A stretch of DNA of 7,021 nucleotides, taken from the NCBI GenBank assembly GCA_002309275.1, contig DBXL01000163.1, forward strand, positions 11,837 through 18,857, written 5' to 3'. Under the pieces are notes generated by a model that did no database searches, was not told the origin of the DNA, and was given only the letters and a program-made list of their open reading frames with translations. Source of the stretch: Ruminococcaceae bacterium UBA1213 (GTDB taxonomy: Bacteria; Bacillota; Clostridia; Oscillospirales; Acutalibacteraceae). Positions within the stretch are counted from its first letter, which is position 1; every line of letters begins with the position of its first letter. The position numbers and the translations under genes are program-made. Shown piece by piece: positions 6,170 through 7,021 of this stretch.

Positions 6170-6895
6170 ATGACAATTTGTACATGGATAATTGAATGGT
6201 TTTGGATATTGCTTTCCATACCTACAATGATTTTATCAATAAAAGCCAAAAATAAAAATTTATTGAAAGGTATTGCAGTTGTCAGTATTGTGTATGTAAT
6301 ATACTCGATTTTATTAAATATGCTTTCATTGTCATTGACAATGTCGAATATATTTAGTTTTGGGTGGGAATTGAATTTTTTCGTCATGTCTTGTATATCG
6401 AAAATACTGTATATTATTTCGGCAATTTTGAGCATAAGAAAAATTAAATGTGATAAATCCGCAAGTGAAAAGTCAAAGAAAATATGGATTGTAGCTGCGG
6501 TATTGCTTGCAGTGCCTGTGTTGGCTTTGTCGGCAGTATTTTTCAGGGGATATTATTTGATACAAAACAGTGATTTAGTATTGGTTTTTCTTTCAAAAAA
6601 CGGAGGCGGTAGTCTTTCAGGTTGGCAGACATTTTCTTATGCTATCAACGGAGATAAATGTGAGCAATTCGACATTGGAAGAAAAATAGAAAATTTTTTG
6701 CCTGAAAATGCAGAATATCTGGGATATATAAATACTACTAATAATAATGTATTTCTTGACGGTTATCACATTGTACAAAATGATATGCATAATATAGAAA
6801 TCTATAAGAATGATAAATTGATATGTCATACGGTATCTCCGTTTGAAGATATTTGCATAATGGATGCCAAAGCATATATCAATAAAGTCAGGTAA
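6170..6895 (+). CDS. Hypothetical membrane protein, four predicted membrane segments and a soluble C-terminal domain
   Basis: I do not recognise a family. The 241-residue product has hydrophobic segments at about 9-25, 32-56, 65-89 and 105-124, with lysine/arginine clusters at 25-33, 90-94 and 101-104. It then has a hydrophilic domain of about 115 residues (127-241) that contains cysteines at 164, 219 and 229. The positive-inside rule would place the lysine-rich loops, including the one before the fourth segment, in the cytoplasm and the C-terminal domain outside. The gene starts 26 bases after the hydrolase stop without a strong ribosome binding site (AAAGTGAAGTGA at 6151-6162 is the nearest purine tract). 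It is richer in A/T, with more ATA, AAT and AAA codons than the housekeeping genes upstream, consistent with a fast-evolving or lineage-specific gene. The start is uncertain, but no better in-frame ATG lies close by. Confidence 0.7.
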   Translation: MTICTWIIEWFWILLSIPTMILSIKAKNKNLLKGIAVVSIVYVIYSILLNMLSLSLTMSNIFSFGWELNFFVMSCISKILYIISAILSIRKIKCDKSASEKSKKIWIVAAVLLAVPVLALSAVFFRGYYLIQNSDLVLVFLSKNGGGSLSGWQTFSYAINGDKCEQFDIGRKIENFLPENAEYLGYINTTNNNVFLDGYHIVQNDMHNIEIYKNDKLICHTVSPFEDICIMDAKAYINKVR

Positions 6896-6899
6896 AATA

Positions 6900-6929
6900 T
6901 TTTTGAAAAACCTATTAACATTTCAAAAA
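6900..6929. repeat. AT-rich inverted repeat just after the hypothetical gene
   Basis: TTTTTGAAA (6900-6908) and TTTCAAAAA (6921-6929) form a 9-bp inverted repeat around a 12-base loop. The only G:C pair sits mid-stem and no T-run follows on the + strand, so it is a poor terminator. The right arm overlaps the spacer of the next promoter and the -35 box is in the loop, so an operator role is possible but unproven. Confidence 0.35.
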
Positions 6930-6943
6930 AGATAGTGTATAAT
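6915..6943 (+). promoter_or_regulatory. Sigma-A type promoter pointing out of the window
   Basis: TTAACA (6915-6920, one mismatch to TTGACA) and a perfect TATAAT (6938-6943) are separated by 17 bases. The predicted transcript start is near 6950, at the edge of the heptad repeats. The gene it would drive lies beyond the window. Confidence 0.68.
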
Positions 6944-6978
6944 AGTAATGCACAATTCATAATGCATAATGCATTGTG
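6944..6978. repeat. Tandem 7-base repeat cluster, consensus CATAATG
   Basis: Five consecutive heptads can be read: AGTAATG, CACAATT, CATAATG, CATAATG, CATTGTG. The two central copies are identical and the flanking ones are degenerate. The array also contains an odd palindrome (6961-6975, AATGCAT-A-ATGCATT) and the outer arms CACAAT (6951-6956) and ATTGTG (6973-6978), so it can fold as a hairpin. Confidence 0.6.
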
Positions 6979-7021
6979 AAAAGTATGTTTTTGGTTGAAA
7001 TGAAAAATAATTATGCATTAT
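6959..7021. repeat. 12-bp inverted repeat ending at the window edge
   Basis: ATAATGCATAAT (6959-6970) and ATTATGCATTAT (7010-7021) are perfect inverted copies around 39 bases of AT-rich sequence without an open frame. The right arm is the reverse complement of the heptad unit and may continue past the window, so the true extent of the element is unknown. Confidence 0.55.

Noticed and set aside
6109..6435. 108-residue minus-strand open frame across the hydrolase/hypothetical junction
   Set aside because: It reads opposite to two plus-strand genes with compact spacing; its Ile/Phe/Lys-rich content is what AT-rich antisense sequence gives, and no domain is visible.
6900..6930. Rho-independent terminator for the hypothetical gene
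   Set aside because: The stem is almost all A:T and no T-run follows on the + strand.
6896..7021. CRISPR array at the right end because of repeated short units
   Set aside because: The units are 7 bases long and contiguous with no unique spacers, and no cas genes are present.

Overview
The window is an AT-rich stretch of ordinary bacterial chromosome from a low-GC Firmicute. The best guess is a Clostridia member of the Ruminococcus/Oscillospiraceae type. This rests on Gram-positive style ribosome binding sites (AAAGGAG, GGGAG), sigma-A promoters with perfect TATAAT boxes, AT-rich third codon positions, and a YqhQ-type DUF1385 membrane protein next to prmC. All eight genes lie on the + strand and are tightly packed. 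No intergenic gap exceeds about 130 bases. No IS element, phage gene, CRISPR array, tRNA or rRNA is visible.

Layout. (1) Positions 1-1520: the 3' part of a DUF1385 (YqhQ-like) membrane protein gene, whose start lies upstream of the window, overlaps prmC (release factor glutamine methyltransferase) by an ATGA junction. (2) Positions 1521-3346: a clear promoter drives recA, which is coupled to recX by a one-base stop/start overlap. A hairpin terminator follows, and its left arm is formed by the last codons of recX. (3) Positions 3348-6143: a new promoter begins just past the terminator T-run and drives rimO (ribosomal protein S12 methylthiotransferase), pgsA (phosphatidylglycerophosphate synthase) and an alpha/beta hydrolase of unknown substrate. 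(4) Positions 6170-6895: an unrecognised protein with four predicted membrane segments and a soluble C-terminal domain. (5) Positions 6896-7021: a non-coding tail with a strong promoter pointing out of the window, an AT-rich inverted repeat, and a cluster of 7-bp-period repeats (consensus CATAATG) that recur inverted at the window edge.

Functionally these are housekeeping genes: translation termination (prmC), recombination and repair (recA and its modulator recX), ribosome modification (rimO) and anionic phospholipid synthesis (pgsA). Only the last two genes and the repeat tail are accessory in character. I found no convincing novel multi-gene system. The most notable items are the heptad repeat cluster, the orphan membrane protein, the terminator embedded in recX, and the lack of a recognisable Gram-positive LexA box at recA.
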